A stretch of DNA of 64,000 nucleotides from SZUA-365 sp034002405 (lineage in GTDB: Bacteria; Bacteroidota; Ignavibacteria; SZUA-365), in NCBI GenBank assembly GCA_034002405.1, contig JAVFAS010000003.1, positions 1 to 64,000 on the forward strand. Reading direction: 5' to 3'. Each line of letters begins with the position of its first letter. Position 1 is the first letter of the stretch. The notes under the pieces were generated by a model. It saw nothing but the letters and a program-made list of their open reading frames with translations. It was not told the origin of the DNA and did no database searches. Of this stretch, positions 46,035 through 54,184 are shown piece after piece. The translations under genes were made by a program, and so were the position numbers.

Positions 46035-46682
46035 CTACGTTATGGTCCGGTATTCGAAATCACGCGCGGCGTCATCGTGCCGCAGCTGTGCAATGCAGTC
46101 GAGCGTGCGCTCGACACAGCCGGGTGTGTCGTGCAGCACCACGATATCGCGCGGACCGACATCCGCCATTCGCCGCCGCAATTCGTCGGCGGAGAGCGTG
46201 ACATCGTAATCCGCCGGTGTGACGCTCCAGAGTACGAGTGCGCAACCGTGACGAACCGGGATGTCCCGGTGCATCGGATGCAAACGGCCGTACGGCGGTC
46301 GAAACAGCGTCGGCCGGATGCCCGAGACCATCGCGATCACCTCCAGGCTGCGCACGAGGTCGTCCTCGACGGCGTGGCGTGGCTGCCGCGACAGATCCCC
46401 ATGCGCGAAGCCGTGCGAAGCGATCACATGACCGCGATCACGGATCAAACGCATTTCACGCGGATGCTCCAGCACCGCGCGGCCGCTGACGAAGAACGTC
46501 GCCGGGAGTCCTGCCGCGTCCAGCGCATCCAGCACGCGCGGGGTGGTCGGGGACGGACCGTCATCAATGGTCACCGCTGCCGTGGCCGCCTCCGGCATCC
46601 GGCAGAGCGCACCGGGGTACAAACGCGGCAGTCGCGAATGCAGACGGTAGCGAAGATGTCGCAGCAGCGGGTGACTGGTCAT
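46035..46682 (-). CDS. Polysaccharide deacetylase (NodB fold)
   Basis: A 215-residue enzyme that removes acetyl groups from N-acetylated glycans. NodB motifs: TIDDGPSP (motif 1, catalytic and metal Asp), SHGFAHGDLS (motif 2, HxxxH), RPPYGRLH (motif 3), and LWSVTPADYD and DIVVLHDTP (motifs 4 and 5). There is no signal peptide or membrane segment, so it may act on a cytoplasmic or lipid-linked intermediate. It is placed between the barrel gene and the GT2 gene. Confidence 0.92.
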   Translation of the reverse strand: MTSHPLLRHLRYRLHSRLPRLYPGALCRMPEAATAAVTIDDGPSPTTPRVLDALDAAGLPATFFVSGRAVLEHPREMRLIRDRGHVIASHGFAHGDLSRQPRHAVEDDLVRSLEVIAMVSGIRPTLFRPPYGRLHPMHRDIPVRHGCALVLWSVTPADYDVTLSADELRRRMADVGPRDIVVLHDTPGCVERTLDCIAQLRHDDAARDFEYRTIT

Positions 46683-46729
46683 GCGCGCGGGAGCTCCTGT
46701 CTTCGAGTTGCGAGAATCGGACGACGGGA

Positions 46730-47611
46730 TCAGAAATCGACATTCATGCCGGGTCCCCAGTACGACCAGATGCGGTCGAAGTATTCGCCATGCTGACTGG
46801 GTCCGTGGTACCCGGCGAGATAGATGCTGACGCCGGATCCATGACGGTGGCCAAGCTTCACGCCCGCCTGCAGGGCATGCGCGGTCCGCGCGGCGCCGGT
46901 ATCGAGCAGGCGTACGTCATAGGCGGCGAGCAAGTGCACCCCCGGCGCGATCGCATTCGTCCACCAGATCTCCGCACCGGCCTGCAACCCGAGTGTGCCC
47001 AGATGCGCGGGATCGATGTGGTAGACATAGTGTCCCCCGCCGTACAGGCGCAGGATATTCCGATATTCCCATGCGAATATCAGATCGAGGAATTCCCGGC
47101 TGTATACCCGGGGAAGCTGGCCGTCACGCCAGGTGTTCGCGGCCTTGTCATAGCTTCCATCGACCAGATGCGCACTGATGTGACTCAGCCGCAGCCGCGC
47201 CGAGACAGCGGCATCCGCCGTGATGCGGTGGCGCCAGGACGCATTCACTCCAAAGAGATAATCGACCGCGTCGACCGGAAAATGGAAGTCCCCCTCCTGC
47301 CGCAGCGAGGTCCATGTGAAGAAATCCGCGCCGATGGCAAGGCGGTCGTCGGTGAAAACATCGGAGAACTCGACCAGATCGATGGAGTTGCCGATATCCA
47401 GCCGCAGCCGATGCTCGCCGACCAGGCGCGTGAATCCCACACGCGGTTCGACGTGATGCGCGATCAACGGCGCGAACAGCAGCCGGCCGGACGCTGTGGC
47501 ATCCTCCGCGGACGGTGTTCCGCTCGTGGCAGGTTGCGCGTTCAGCAGCGCTGGCGCGGCGACCAGGGCGAGAACGACACACAAGTGTTTCCCGAGTGCG
47601 TCGAACATCAT
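46730..47611 (-). CDS. Outer-membrane barrel, DUF1207-like
   Basis: A 293-residue exported protein: signal peptide to about residue 26 (LLNAQ), then LLFAPLIAHHVEPR, FHFPVDAVDYLFGVN, LRLSHISAHLVDGSY, YSREFLDLIFAW and ILRLYGGGHYVYHIDP, which correspond to conserved blocks of the DUF1207 family of outer-membrane barrels. It ends YWGPGMNVDF with an aromatic terminal residue as expected for a barrel. The function of DUF1207 proteins is unknown. Its start overlaps the stop of the 81-aa gene by four bases. Confidence 0.78.
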   Translation of the reverse strand: MMFDALGKHLCVVLALVAAPALLNAQPATSGTPSAEDATASGRLLFAPLIAHHVEPRVGFTRLVGEHRLRLDIGNSIDLVEFSDVFTDDRLAIGADFFTWTSLRQEGDFHFPVDAVDYLFGVNASWRHRITADAAVSARLRLSHISAHLVDGSYDKAANTWRDGQLPRVYSREFLDLIFAWEYRNILRLYGGGHYVYHIDPAHLGTLGLQAGAEIWWTNAIAPGVHLLAAYDVRLLDTGAARTAHALQAGVKLGHRHGSGVSIYLAGYHGPSQHGEYFDRIWSYWGPGMNVDF

Positions 47612-47853
47612 TCGTCCTCATCCGCGAAGAGGGACGGTTCGTCGATCCGGTCTTCGGCGACATACAGACGCGCGCACACGTCGCCGTCGAAGCGGCCCTG
47701 TTCCTTGCAATTGTTGAATCGTCGGCGGAGCTGCTCGAGATCGCGGGCTTCCTCACTCGTGGCGAGATCGTCCATGTCGTTGCAGTTGAGACAGAAAGCG
47801 ACGTCGGAAGCGGAATCGGCGTCGTGTGTATGCGTATTGCGAAACGGTTTCAT
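47608..47853 (-). CDS. Small acidic protein with four cysteines, translationally coupled to the barrel gene
   Basis: An 81-residue protein without signal peptide. It has CLNCND at residues 24-29 and two further Cys (NNCKEQ and GDVCARL), so it could bind a metal or form disulfides, and it ends with an acidic run (DEPSLFADEDE). No family is recognised. The stop/start overlap with the DUF1207-like gene (ATGA, 47608-47611) argues that it is real. A TATCTTTC box at 47899-47892 could be part of its promoter, but no TTG stands at the right distance. Confidence 0.6.
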   Translation of the reverse strand: MKPFRNTHTHDADSASDVAFCLNCNDMDDLATSEEARDLEQLRRRFNNCKEQGRFDGDVCARLYVAEDRIDEPSLFADEDE

Positions 47854-48040
47854 GTCGGTACACCATGCTGAACAATCACGATGGCATCGCCGAAAGATAC
47901 AAAAAAATCCGTGCGGAATTTTCCCGTGCATCGGCCATTGTGGATGCCGGGAAGACAACGTCGCGAAGGTTTGCGGGGTGGGAAAACAGGCGGGCGGCGA
48001 GGAGACGAACGGGAGCGCAATCGGGTGTCGCGAGGAAATC

Positions 48041-49273
48041 CTATTCGTAGCGCAGCGCTTCGATCGGGTCGAGATTGGAGGCCTTCCAGGCGGGATAGGT
48101 CCCGAAACAGACTCCGATGACACAGCAGGACGCGATACCGACGCCGATCCAGCCGAAATCGACGACGGGTTCGATCTTCAACGCAAGCGCCAGCCCGTTG
48201 CCCGCGATCAGACCGAGAAGGATGCCGATCAGTCCTCCGAGAAGCGAGATCACGACGGATTCGCTGAGGAACTGCTGTACGATCGCACGACGCGGCGCAC
48301 CGACCGCTTTCCTGATACCGATCTCCCGTGTCCGCTCGCTGACCGAGACGAGCATGATATTCATGATCCCGATGCCGGCGGCGATGAGCGCGACCGCCGC
48401 CAGGGCGAGCGTGCCCGTTCGCACGTAATACGTGGTTTCGTTGAACTGACGGATCACCGATTCGTTGGAGAAGATCGCGAAGTCGTTGTCCTCTCCCGGC
48501 GGCACCTGCCGGAGCGCGCGGAGAATGCCCGTCACTTCGTCCTGGACCGCATCGAAATGTTCGCGCGTGCGCGACTGCACCATGATATGCACGCTGCGGT
48601 TCTTCCCGAAGCGTTCGAAAAAGGTGGTGATGGGAATGACGAAATACCGGTCCTGGTTTCCGAACAGGCCGCCCTGGGGTTTCAACGTCCCGATGACCTT
48701 GTAGCGCACGCCGTCCAAGCGCACCGTCTCCCCGACCGGATTGTAGGATGGAGGAAACAGCGCTGTGGTCAGATCGCTGCCCAGCACCACGACCTTGCGA
48801 TGGAGATCGAGATCCGACTGTGTCAGACCGCGACCGAGATCGATCTCCCACTGATTGGTCGGCAGGCCGTCGGGATTCTCCCCCGCAACGGAGATATTCG
48901 GGTCTGTTTTCCTGTTTTTCCACGTCACCGCGGCCCCGAATTTCCATGATTCGATCCCGACCAGACGCGCGTCCCGTACCCGGCGCGCGACCGCGAGTCC
49001 CTGCGCATAGGTCAGGTCCCGCCGGTTGCGCATCGCCGATTGCCAGTCCGGTCCGCCCCCATGCATGTTGTCGTATTTCTGGACCTGGAAGGTATTGACA
49101 CCGAGCGCGCTCAGGCCGCCCTCGATGCTGGATTGCAGCGCGCCGAGCGAGGTCATGACCGAAATGATCGAGAACACACCGATCGCCACCGACAGGAGCG
49201 TCAGAAAGGAGCGCAAGCGGTTCCCGCGCAGCGTGGTGAATGTCGTGACGAGACTTTCTCCGATGGGCATCAT
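48041..49273 (-). CDS. MacB-type ABC transporter permease (second of two)
   Basis: A 410-residue FtsX/MacB permease: one N-terminal membrane helix (RSFLTLLSVAIGVFSIISVMTSL), a large periplasmic domain (about 45-280) and three C-terminal helices, with the conserved IGIRKAVGAPRRAIVQQFLSESVVISLLGG coupling-helix region. It lies 18 bases after another permease of the same family and ends the operon. It is not fused to an ATPase, so it should use the ATPase at 50588-51310. Two unlike permeases suggest a heterodimeric channel. Confidence 0.92.
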   Translation of the reverse strand: MMPIGESLVTTFTTLRGNRLRSFLTLLSVAIGVFSIISVMTSLGALQSSIEGGLSALGVNTFQVQKYDNMHGGGPDWQSAMRNRRDLTYAQGLAVARRVRDARLVGIESWKFGAAVTWKNRKTDPNISVAGENPDGLPTNQWEIDLGRGLTQSDLDLHRKVVVLGSDLTTALFPPSYNPVGETVRLDGVRYKVIGTLKPQGGLFGNQDRYFVIPITTFFERFGKNRSVHIMVQSRTREHFDAVQDEVTGILRALRQVPPGEDNDFAIFSNESVIRQFNETTYYVRTGTLALAAVALIAAGIGIMNIMLVSVSERTREIGIRKAVGAPRRAIVQQFLSESVVISLLGGLIGILLGLIAGNGLALALKIEPVVDFGWIGVGIASCCVIGVCFGTYPAWKASNLDPIEALRYE

Positions 49274-49291
49274 TTCCTCGCGGGACGGAGG

Positions 49292-50518
49292 TCACTCATA
49301 CCGGAGGGCATCGACCGGTCTCATCCGCGCCGCGGTGAACGCGGGCACGATACCGGAGATCAGTCCCACCGTGATGGAAATCGACAATGACAGGAGCACG
49401 ACCCACAGCGGCATGCTCGATGGAAGGATCTCGTTGATGATGAGGCTGAGGGGAAACGAAACCGCGAGTCCGATCAATCCCCCCAGTGTACAGATCGTCG
49501 CGGCCTCGACGAGAAACTGGAAGAGAATCGCGCGACGTTTGGCGCCAAGCGCCTTGCGCGTGCCGATTTCCTTCGTGCGCTCCTTCACCGAGACAAACAT
49601 GATGTTCATGATTCCCACGCCGCCCACCAGGAGGGATAAGGACGTGATCAGGAAGCCGACCACGCCGATGGTGCTCACCACGCCGTCGAACACTTCCTTG
49701 AGGAAATCCTGGGTATTCACTCCGAAATCGTTTTCCTCCCCGGGCGGCACGCGCCGGATTTTCCGGAAGATGCCGATCATTTCCTCCTTGGCATCCGCTT
49801 TCGGGACGTCCTCGCGCATCTTCACATGGATGTCGACACTGCGGTTGCTCCCGAAGACCTTGAGAAAATTCTCCAACGGGATGAAGGCCTGCGTATCCTT
49901 GCTGAAGAAACTCGTGCCGAGAAAATCCCCTTCCTTCTCGAACACGCCGATGACGCGGTAGCTGTAGCCGCCGATCTTGACCGTCTTTCCGATCGGATCC
50001 TCCCGCTCGAAAAGATTGGCCGCGACATCGTGTCCGAGGATACAGACGGGACGGCCCGCGTTGGATTCGTAGAGATTGAAGAAACGTCCCTCGGCGGGGA
50101 CGACACCGGAGGTTACTTCGTAATCCGGTACCGTTCCGTTCACATTTCCCTGCACCGAGCGGTTGCGGTACTTCATCGTCTGCTGCCAGGTGCTGGCGAC
50201 CGGAACCACGGCTTCGGCGACGGTCAGCATCTCCGCGAGTTTTTCCGCCTGTTCGACGGTGACGTCCTTGCGATTCCGGACTTTCCACCACTCGCTGCCG
50301 AACCAATCCCACTTGCTCAGATAGTAGACATCGGTGCCGAGCGAACTGATGCTCTTGTCGAGCGCGGTGCCGAGGCCTTCGATCACGGTGGCCATCAGCG
50401 TGACCACGACAATGCCGATCACGATCCCCAGCGTGGTGAGCACCGAACGCATCTTGTTGGCGCCGATGGCGGTGAACGCGATGCGGATTCCTTCCTTGAA
50501 TTCGTAGAAGCGGATCAT
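49292..50518 (-). CDS. MacB-type ABC transporter permease (first of two)
   Basis: A 408-residue FtsX/MacB permease with the same topology as its neighbour: helix MRSVLTTLGIVIGIVVVTLMA, periplasmic domain (about 50-280) and three C-terminal helices with the block EIGTRKALGAKRRAILFQFLVEA. It begins at MIRFYEFKEG (ATG 50518, preceded by AGGA). The frame could start 18 codons further up, but that part has no similarity. Sequence divergence from the second permease is high, indicating an old duplication. Confidence 0.92.
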   Translation of the reverse strand: MIRFYEFKEGIRIAFTAIGANKMRSVLTTLGIVIGIVVVTLMATVIEGLGTALDKSISSLGTDVYYLSKWDWFGSEWWKVRNRKDVTVEQAEKLAEMLTVAEAVVPVASTWQQTMKYRNRSVQGNVNGTVPDYEVTSGVVPAEGRFFNLYESNAGRPVCILGHDVAANLFEREDPIGKTVKIGGYSYRVIGVFEKEGDFLGTSFFSKDTQAFIPLENFLKVFGSNRSVDIHVKMREDVPKADAKEEMIGIFRKIRRVPPGEENDFGVNTQDFLKEVFDGVVSTIGVVGFLITSLSLLVGGVGIMNIMFVSVKERTKEIGTRKALGAKRRAILFQFLVEAATICTLGGLIGLAVSFPLSLIINEILPSSMPLWVVLLSLSISITVGLISGIVPAFTAARMRPVDALRYE

Positions 50519-50587
50519 GATATCCTGCGTCTGCTGCTGCCTGTGCGTGTGACCCGTCACCACCGCGGCCATCGGGGCCGGCGGGGA

Positions 50588-51310
50588 CTACTCCTCGGCG
50601 ACGCCCTGCCGCGCGTAGCTCAGCGGCGTCTCGACCATCTGGTCGCTCGCGACCTTGCCGTCGAACAGCCGAATGATGCGATGCGAATGCGCGGCGATAT
50701 CCTCCTCGTGGGTAACGAGGATGATGGTGTTGCCCGCGCGGTGGAGGTCCGAGAACAACTGCATGATTTCAATGCCGGTTTTCGAATCGAGATTCCCCGT
50801 CGGTTCGTCGGCGAGGATGATCGATGGACGATTGACGAGGGCGCGAGCGATCGCCACGCGCTGTCGCTGGCCGCCGGATAACTCATTGGGCTTGTGCGTC
50901 ATGCGGTCGCCCAGTCCCACCGACGACAGGGCTTCCGCGGCGCGATCGCGTCGGTCATGCGCGGGCACCCCGGCGTAGATCAGCGGGAGTTCGACATTGT
51001 GCAACGCCGTCGAACGCGGCAACAGGTTGAAGGTCTGAAACACGAAACCGATACGTCGGTTGCGGATTTCCGCGAGTTGATTATCGTCAAGCTCTCCGAC
51101 GTTCTCTCCCGCGAATTCGTACAGTCCCGACGTCGGTGTATCGAGACAGCCGAGCACGTTCATGAGCGTCGACTTCCCGGAGCCCGAAGGCCCCATGATG
51201 GAGACGTATTCGTTGGCATGGATATCGACGGAGACGCCGGAGAGGGCATGCACCAGCTCGGCTCCCATGTCGTAGGTCTTGACGACGTCCTTGATATGAA
51301 TCAGCGGCAT
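50588..51310 (-). CDS. ABC transporter ATP-binding protein, MacB/LolD type
   Basis: A 240-residue ATPase. Walker A GPSGSGKST (about residues 39-47), Q-loop VFQTFNLLP, signature LSGGQRQRVAIARAL, Walker B IILADEPTGNLDS and switch His in VTHEEDIAAH are all present. VKTYDMGAELVHAL at the start is typical of the MacB group. GGAAGGAC precedes the ATG. The adaptor gene upstream is 12 bases away. It should energise the two permeases. Confidence 0.95.
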   Translation of the reverse strand: MPLIHIKDVVKTYDMGAELVHALSGVSVDIHANEYVSIMGPSGSGKSTLMNVLGCLDTPTSGLYEFAGENVGELDDNQLAEIRNRRIGFVFQTFNLLPRSTALHNVELPLIYAGVPAHDRRDRAAEALSSVGLGDRMTHKPNELSGGQRQRVAIARALVNRPSIILADEPTGNLDSKTGIEIMQLFSDLHRAGNTIILVTHEEDIAAHSHRIIRLFDGKVASDQMVETPLSYARQGVAEE

Positions 51311-51322
51311 GGTGTCCTTCCC

Positions 51323-52648
51323 TTATTTGCCGGATGCGGCGCGCGGTGAAAGCTTGTTGTCGATGCGGACGCGGCTGCTGTCGTTGAGCTCTCGGCTGAT
51401 CGCGCGGTAGCTTCCCTTGACCACCTCGTCGCCGACCGCGAGTCCTTCCGCCACCTCGATATAGGCGTCGCTGCTGATGCCGGTCGTGACCGCCACCTTG
51501 CGCGCGAGCCCGTCACGGATGACGAACACGACCTCCTGCGGCTTTTCCTTCTTCATGCCCTCCGTATCCGTCACACCCTCGATCCGCACGGTGGCAGGGA
51601 CCTCCTCCTCCCCGTCACCGCCGGGGGCGCCGCCCTCGGGACGATCCTTCGCCTCGCGGGTGGTCACGCTCTGGAGGGGAACGGTGAGGACATTCGCACG
51701 GGTCTCGGTCTGGATTTTCGCTGAACTGGACATTCCGGGCCGAAACTCTTTTCCTTCGGCGTCAATGATGAGCCGGACCTCGAAATTCGTGACTTCTTCC
51801 TGGGTGCCGAGTCCGGTCGTGGTCGCGGTGTTGGCGATCTGATACACGGTGGCGATGAATTCGTGGTCGGGATAGGCATCCACCTCGATGCGAGCCGTGT
51901 CACCGATGCTGATGAGCACCACATCGTTTTCATTGACCTCGACACGGGCTTCCATCACGCTCAGGTCGCTGACGGTCATGATCTCGGTGCCCTGCATGAA
52001 ACTCGAGCCGGACACCCGCTCGCCGAGCTTGGAGATGCGCTGGGTGACCACGCCGTCGATGGGCGAATAAATCGCCGTCTTCGCGAGGTCCTCGCGGGTG
52101 CGCGAGAGACTCGCCTGCGCGTTCTGCACGTCGAAGCGGGAGGCATCGACATTGGCCTTGGCGATTTCGAAGCGGCTCCGGCTGGCCTCGAGATCGGACT
52201 CGGAGATGAGACCCTTGCTGAAGAGTTCCTGCTGGCGCTTGTAGTCGTTTTCCACCTTGCGGAAATCGGCCTCCCCTTGCACGAGCATGGCCTTCATGCG
52301 GTTGAGACTCGCGATGGCCTGGTCGCGCTGCGCGATGTACTGGTCGGGCTTGATGCGCACGAGCAACTGGCCTTTCTTCACGACATCACCTTCTTCCACG
52401 GGCAACTCGATGATCTCGCCCGAGACCTCGGCGTTGATTTTCACCTGCGTCTGCGGCTGGATCTTGCCCGTGGCCTCGACCACCTGCGTGATCGTGCGGC
52501 GCTGGACCTTCTCGGTTTGGACAGCGATGATCTCGTCTTTTTTTCCACCGAGCACGATCGCGACGATCACGATGACCAGCAGCAGTCCGAGTGCCGAAAA
52601 AATGATGATCTTTTTCTTTTTCTTGTTGTTCTTCCCGTTGGTGGCCAT
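51323..52648 (-). CDS. Periplasmic adaptor (MacA/HlyD family) of the export system
   Basis: A 441-residue membrane-fusion protein: short Lys-rich cytoplasmic start, one membrane helix (IIIFSALGLLLVIVIVAIVLG), lipoyl/barrel-sandwich halves (GEIIELPVEEGDVVKKGQ and TAIYSPIDGVVTQRISKLGE), a hairpin coiled coil (about 100-185) and beta-barrel and membrane-proximal domains. A Gly/Glu-rich insert occurs near residues 330-350. It links the inner-membrane permeases with the TolC-like protein encoded just upstream. Confidence 0.93.
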   Translation of the reverse strand: MATNGKNNKKKKKIIIFSALGLLLVIVIVAIVLGGKKDEIIAVQTEKVQRRTITQVVEATGKIQPQTQVKINAEVSGEIIELPVEEGDVVKKGQLLVRIKPDQYIAQRDQAIASLNRMKAMLVQGEADFRKVENDYKRQQELFSKGLISESDLEASRSRFEIAKANVDASRFDVQNAQASLSRTREDLAKTAIYSPIDGVVTQRISKLGERVSGSSFMQGTEIMTVSDLSVMEARVEVNENDVVLISIGDTARIEVDAYPDHEFIATVYQIANTATTTGLGTQEEVTNFEVRLIIDAEGKEFRPGMSSSAKIQTETRANVLTVPLQSVTTREAKDRPEGGAPGGDGEEEVPATVRIEGVTDTEGMKKEKPQEVVFVIRDGLARKVAVTTGISSDAYIEVAEGLAVGDEVVKGSYRAISRELNDSSRVRIDNKLSPRAASGK

Positions 52649-52669
52649 GGGAGTGCCTCGATATCTCTG

Positions 52670-54010
52670 TTAGTTCTGGGTTCTTCCGAGCTGGTATTCC
52701 ATGTGTTCGCGCGCGGTCAGGTAGTTGAAGGTCGCGTTGACGACGTCCGATTCCGCAAGGGTCAGGTTGGCGTTTGCCGTGACCTGGTCGAGCAGGGTCC
52801 CCGCGCCGAGCGAGTACCGCTCCTGCGCGATGCGCTGGTCTTCCCGGGCCGAGCGCAGCTTTCGACCGGAGATTTCGACGTTTTTCTCCGCTGTTTCGAG
52901 GGCATTGAGTGCCTTGGTCACGTCAATGGCGATGGCGCGCCGCAACTGTTCGAGTTCGTTTTCGGTGTCGATGCGATAGATCTCGCCGCGCTCGACCGCG
53001 CTGGAGACGGAGAAATTCGAAAAGATGGGGACGCTCAACTGCAGGCCGTACACGAAACGGTCATAGGTGGTGAAATCGGCGAGTTCGAGGTTGTTCCAGT
53101 TGTACTGCGCGAACGCGAGCAGGCTGGGCCAGTGTCCCGCTCGCGCGATCGACACCCCCTTCTCCGCGCCGCGCAGGGACAGTTCGGCCTGACGAAAATC
53201 CGCCCGACGGCGTTGCGCCTCGCTCACCAGTTGGGCATGCGTGCCGATTTCGCCGCGGTACGCCGCGATGTCCTCGGGTGAGATGTCCTCATCGAGCCCG
53301 GCGTCGGTAATCGAAAAATCCTCGCGCGGCTGCAAACCGAGCAACGCCTGCAAGTCCGCCAGCGCGTTGTTGTAATTATTGTGTGCCTCGATCACCGCGA
53401 GTTCATCGCCCGCGGCCACGACTTCCTGTCGATACACGTCGGCCTGTGGCACCGATCCGACCGCGTTCATCTCGCGGATGCGGTCGAGCTGGGCCCGGCT
53501 ACGCTCGAGGTTGCTCTCGGCAACGCGCGTGAGCTGGCGCAGGCGCAGCACATTGAAGAAGGATTGCTGGATCGAGAATGTCACGTACTGTCGAGTCCGC
53601 GCGAATCCCACTTCCGTTGCCTGATACTCGAGCAGGCTCTGATCGACGGTATTGAAGTTGCGCATGCCGTCGAACAGTGTCAGACCCGCCTGCAGGCTGT
53701 AGCTGTAGGAATTCCTCGACCGGAAGAGATCATTGGCGCGGAGAACGACCTGGTCCTCGTCCGAACGGCTCCAACTTGCCGAACCGCGCAGGTTCGGGAG
53801 AAACTGCCCGTACGCTTCGGTGCGGTAGGTGCCACTGCGCTGCACGGCGCTTTCGGCGCGCCGCATTTCTATGTTGTTCTTCAGGCCAGTCTCGATGCAC
53901 TGCTGCATGCTGAAGCCGCCGGCGTCCTGCGCCGAGAGCGGCGCGATGGCCAGCACGGGCACGATCAGAATGGAGAACACCAGCACGGAAGTGATGCGTC
54001 GTGGATTCAT
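52670..54010 (-). CDS. TolC-family outer-membrane efflux protein
   Basis: A 446-residue outer-membrane channel subunit. The signal peptide (RRITSVLVFSILIVPVLA, cleavage after PLSAQ) is followed by two OEP repeats with long coiled-coil helices (CIETGLKNNIEMRRAESAV; RRADFRQAELSLRGAEKGV) and strands SYSYSLQAGLTLFDG and FVYGLQLSVPIFSN. It opens the export operon. The start is ATG 54010 because the signal peptide begins there; an in-frame ATG at 54061 would add 17 residues. Substrate of the pump (peptide, lipid or drug) cannot be deduced. Confidence 0.93.
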   Translation of the reverse strand: MNPRRITSVLVFSILIVPVLAIAPLSAQDAGGFSMQQCIETGLKNNIEMRRAESAVQRSGTYRTEAYGQFLPNLRGSASWSRSDEDQVVLRANDLFRSRNSYSYSLQAGLTLFDGMRNFNTVDQSLLEYQATEVGFARTRQYVTFSIQQSFFNVLRLRQLTRVAESNLERSRAQLDRIREMNAVGSVPQADVYRQEVVAAGDELAVIEAHNNYNNALADLQALLGLQPREDFSITDAGLDEDISPEDIAAYRGEIGTHAQLVSEAQRRRADFRQAELSLRGAEKGVSIARAGHWPSLLAFAQYNWNNLELADFTTYDRFVYGLQLSVPIFSNFSVSSAVERGEIYRIDTENELEQLRRAIAIDVTKALNALETAEKNVEISGRKLRSAREDQRIAQERYSLGAGTLLDQVTANANLTLAESDVVNATFNYLTAREHMEYQLGRTQN

Positions 54011-54184
54011 GCGTTTGCGAAGTGTTGAAATGCGGAAAAATGGGCAAAGCGCCGTCAACATATTGTCCCTCAAACGGAATTCGGGTCCGAAAGTTGCATG
54101 TATGATAGACAGTGGAGAACGTTGAATGAACCCGGGTGTACGCCGTCGTTGCGCGACCGGGCGGCCGAGCGCACGCACTCGCGC

